From NCBI RefSeq assembly GCF_032970905.1, contig NZ_JAWJZA010000011.1: a stretch of DNA of 64,000 bases; one strand, given 5' to 3'. The stretch comes from Veillonella absiana. Its GTDB lineage: Bacteria > Bacillota > Negativicutes > Veillonellales > Veillonellaceae. Shown in pieces: positions 63,376 to 64,000 of this stretch. A program made the position numbers and the translations under genes. The stretch's first letter is position 1; every line of letters begins with the position of its first letter. The notes below the pieces were generated by a model that was given only the letters and a program-made list of their open reading frames with translations, had not been told where the DNA came from and searched no databases.

Positions 63376-63801
63376 ATGGAACTTAAATTTGTGATTCCCA
63401 ACATGGAAAAAACATTCGGCAATTTAGAATTTGCTGGCGAGGATAAAGTCGTTCAGCGAAGAATCAACGGACGGCTAACTGTCTTATCAAGAAGCTATAA
63501 TCTCTATTCTGATGTTCAAAGAGCAGATGATATTGTGGTGGTGCTTCCTGCTGAAGCTGGCGAAAAACATTTCGGCTTTGAGGAACGTGTGAAGTTAGTC
63601 AATCCTCATAAAAAGGTTGTGATTGCCTTGTGGGTACTTTTAGGGCTTAGTTTCAGCTTTGCGATATTCAAGCACTTTACAGCTATAGATACTCATACTA
63701 TTCACGAAACAACTATCATAGAAAAGGAATACGTTGATACTCATCATGTAGAAAATTTTGTAGAGAACTTTGCGAAAGTCTACTATTCATGGGAGCTATA
63801 A
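63376..63801 (+). pseudogene. Orf23-Orf13 chimera from Tn916-type transfer genes
   Basis: Residues 1-77 (MELKFVIPNMEKTFGNLEFA ... FGFEERVKLVNP) are the N-terminus of Orf23/YdcP. From residue 78, HKKVVIALWVLLGLSFSFAI and HVENFVENFAKVYYSWE belong to the membrane-anchored N-terminus of Orf13 (TcpC/VirB8-like). The join at 63604-63609 falls on CCTCAT, a likely microhomology. The frame stays open across the join. It then diverges after TGGGAG (63795) and stops. It carries one membrane segment but cannot replace either parent. AAGAAAGGATAGG precedes the start. Confidence 0.8.
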
Positions 63802-63878
63802 ATGCTAAGATAATAATGTACAGAGTTGCTAATATGTCTATGTATAATAGAAGGTAAAATTTAGCACAGTATTAATGG

Positions 63879-64000
63879 GATAAAGTCCATATAATTGTGT
63901 AAAAGTTAAAAGGCCATGTAACAGCCCTTTTTACGGTACAATGTTTTTAACCACAAAAACATACCCAGGAGGACGTTACATGACCCAAGTACATTTTACA
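63879..64000 (+). mobile_element. left end of an IS256-family insertion sequence
   Basis: GATAAAGTCCATATAATTGT at 63879 matches the IS256 terminal inverted repeat as I recall it. The region ACGGTACAATG and CATACCCAGGAGGACGTTACA is the known leader before the IS256 transposase. The element continues past the window. The 80 bases between it and the Orf13 break are unrecognised. Confidence 0.75.
63980..64000 (+). CDS. IS256-family transposase, N-terminal seven codons
   Basis: ATG at 63980 begins MTQVHFT, the start of IS256 transposases. AGGAGG lies seven bases upstream. Only 21 bases are in the window. Confidence 0.75.

Larger units (their letters stand above)
63040..63801 (+). mobile_element. 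collapsed Tn916-family conjugative element remnant
   Basis: From AAAAATAGCATAAAAATCTAG (from about 63041) through TTATCCGCATAAAAACTGGA and CTTTATCAAGGTCAAAACCA the DNA matches my recollection of a Tn916-family end. It is followed by the N-terminus of Orf23 (YdcP) fused to Orf13. In intact Tn916 these genes are several kilobases apart. The element is therefore internally deleted. Identification is from memory of family sequences, not a search. Confidence 0.75.

Noticed and set aside
1..64000. tRNA, rRNA and CRISPR arrays
   Set aside because: No cloverleaf, conserved rRNA segment or regular repeat-spacer pattern was seen by eye; a tRNA scan would be needed to exclude a tRNA gene fully.

Overview
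The window looks like chromosomal DNA of an anaerobic Negativicute, most probably an oral or gut Veillonella. This is inferred from gene content: an L-lactate permease beside a lactate/malate dehydrogenase, a B12-riboswitch-controlled metal-type ABC transporter, and a subtype B tannase. Base composition is moderate (AT-rich between genes), Shine-Dalgarno sites are strong, genes are short-spaced, and gene ends carry large hairpins. No species assignment was computed.

Layout. 1-5.6 kb: tail of a probable acyl-CoA dehydratase activase, a Bcr/CflA drug exporter, lactate permease and lactate/malate dehydrogenase (minus strand), then a long AT-rich gap. 5.6-11.8 kb: molybdopterin oxidoreductase, BrnQ, and a four-gene set (iron-type alcohol dehydrogenase, DUF1653, HAD phosphatase, VOC protein). 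12-17 kb: lipoprotein cyclophilin, GIY-YIG protein, DUF1934, argS, pyrG. 17-21 kb: broken peroxiredoxin copy, intact ahpC, an Rrf2/CymR-like regulator with cysK, and an orphan gene bracketed by repeats. 21.5-30 kb: tannase, nitroreductase, fruK-fruA, NhaC antiporter, dapF. 30-38.4 kb: ptsI-ptsH, gene remnants, CsoR-type regulator, GT51 transglycosylase, argG-argH. 38.4-41.4 kb: attenuator-like RNA, two broken genes meeting at a rearrangement junction, a PotE-type antiporter with a long leader. 41.7-47.4 kb: cobalamin riboswitch and a complete five-gene Nik/Dpp-type ABC operon. 47.4-57 kb: DUF3829 lipoprotein, PLD-helicase-DUF3427 protein, NUDIX hydrolase, sulfurtransferase, exonuclease III, queC, NagZ-type hexosaminidase, and queT behind a candidate preQ1 riboswitch. 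57-63 kb: glutamate dehydrogenase, alanine/Na symporter, GntR regulator, ispE, YitT. 63-64 kb: a collapsed Tn916-family remnant followed by the left end of an IS256-family element.

Together the genes cover lactate uptake and oxidation, fructose PTS uptake (EI, HPr, FruA and FruK are all here), arginine and cysteine synthesis, peroxide defence, queuosine precursor supply and cobalt/nickel supply under B12 control. The most unusual features are the intergenic RNA/DNA elements (two families of hairpins with conserved tips but variable, compensating stems), the three-arm attenuator at 38.48-38.57 kb, the riboswitch-metal transporter pairing, and the Orf23-Orf13 chimera of a Tn916-like element.
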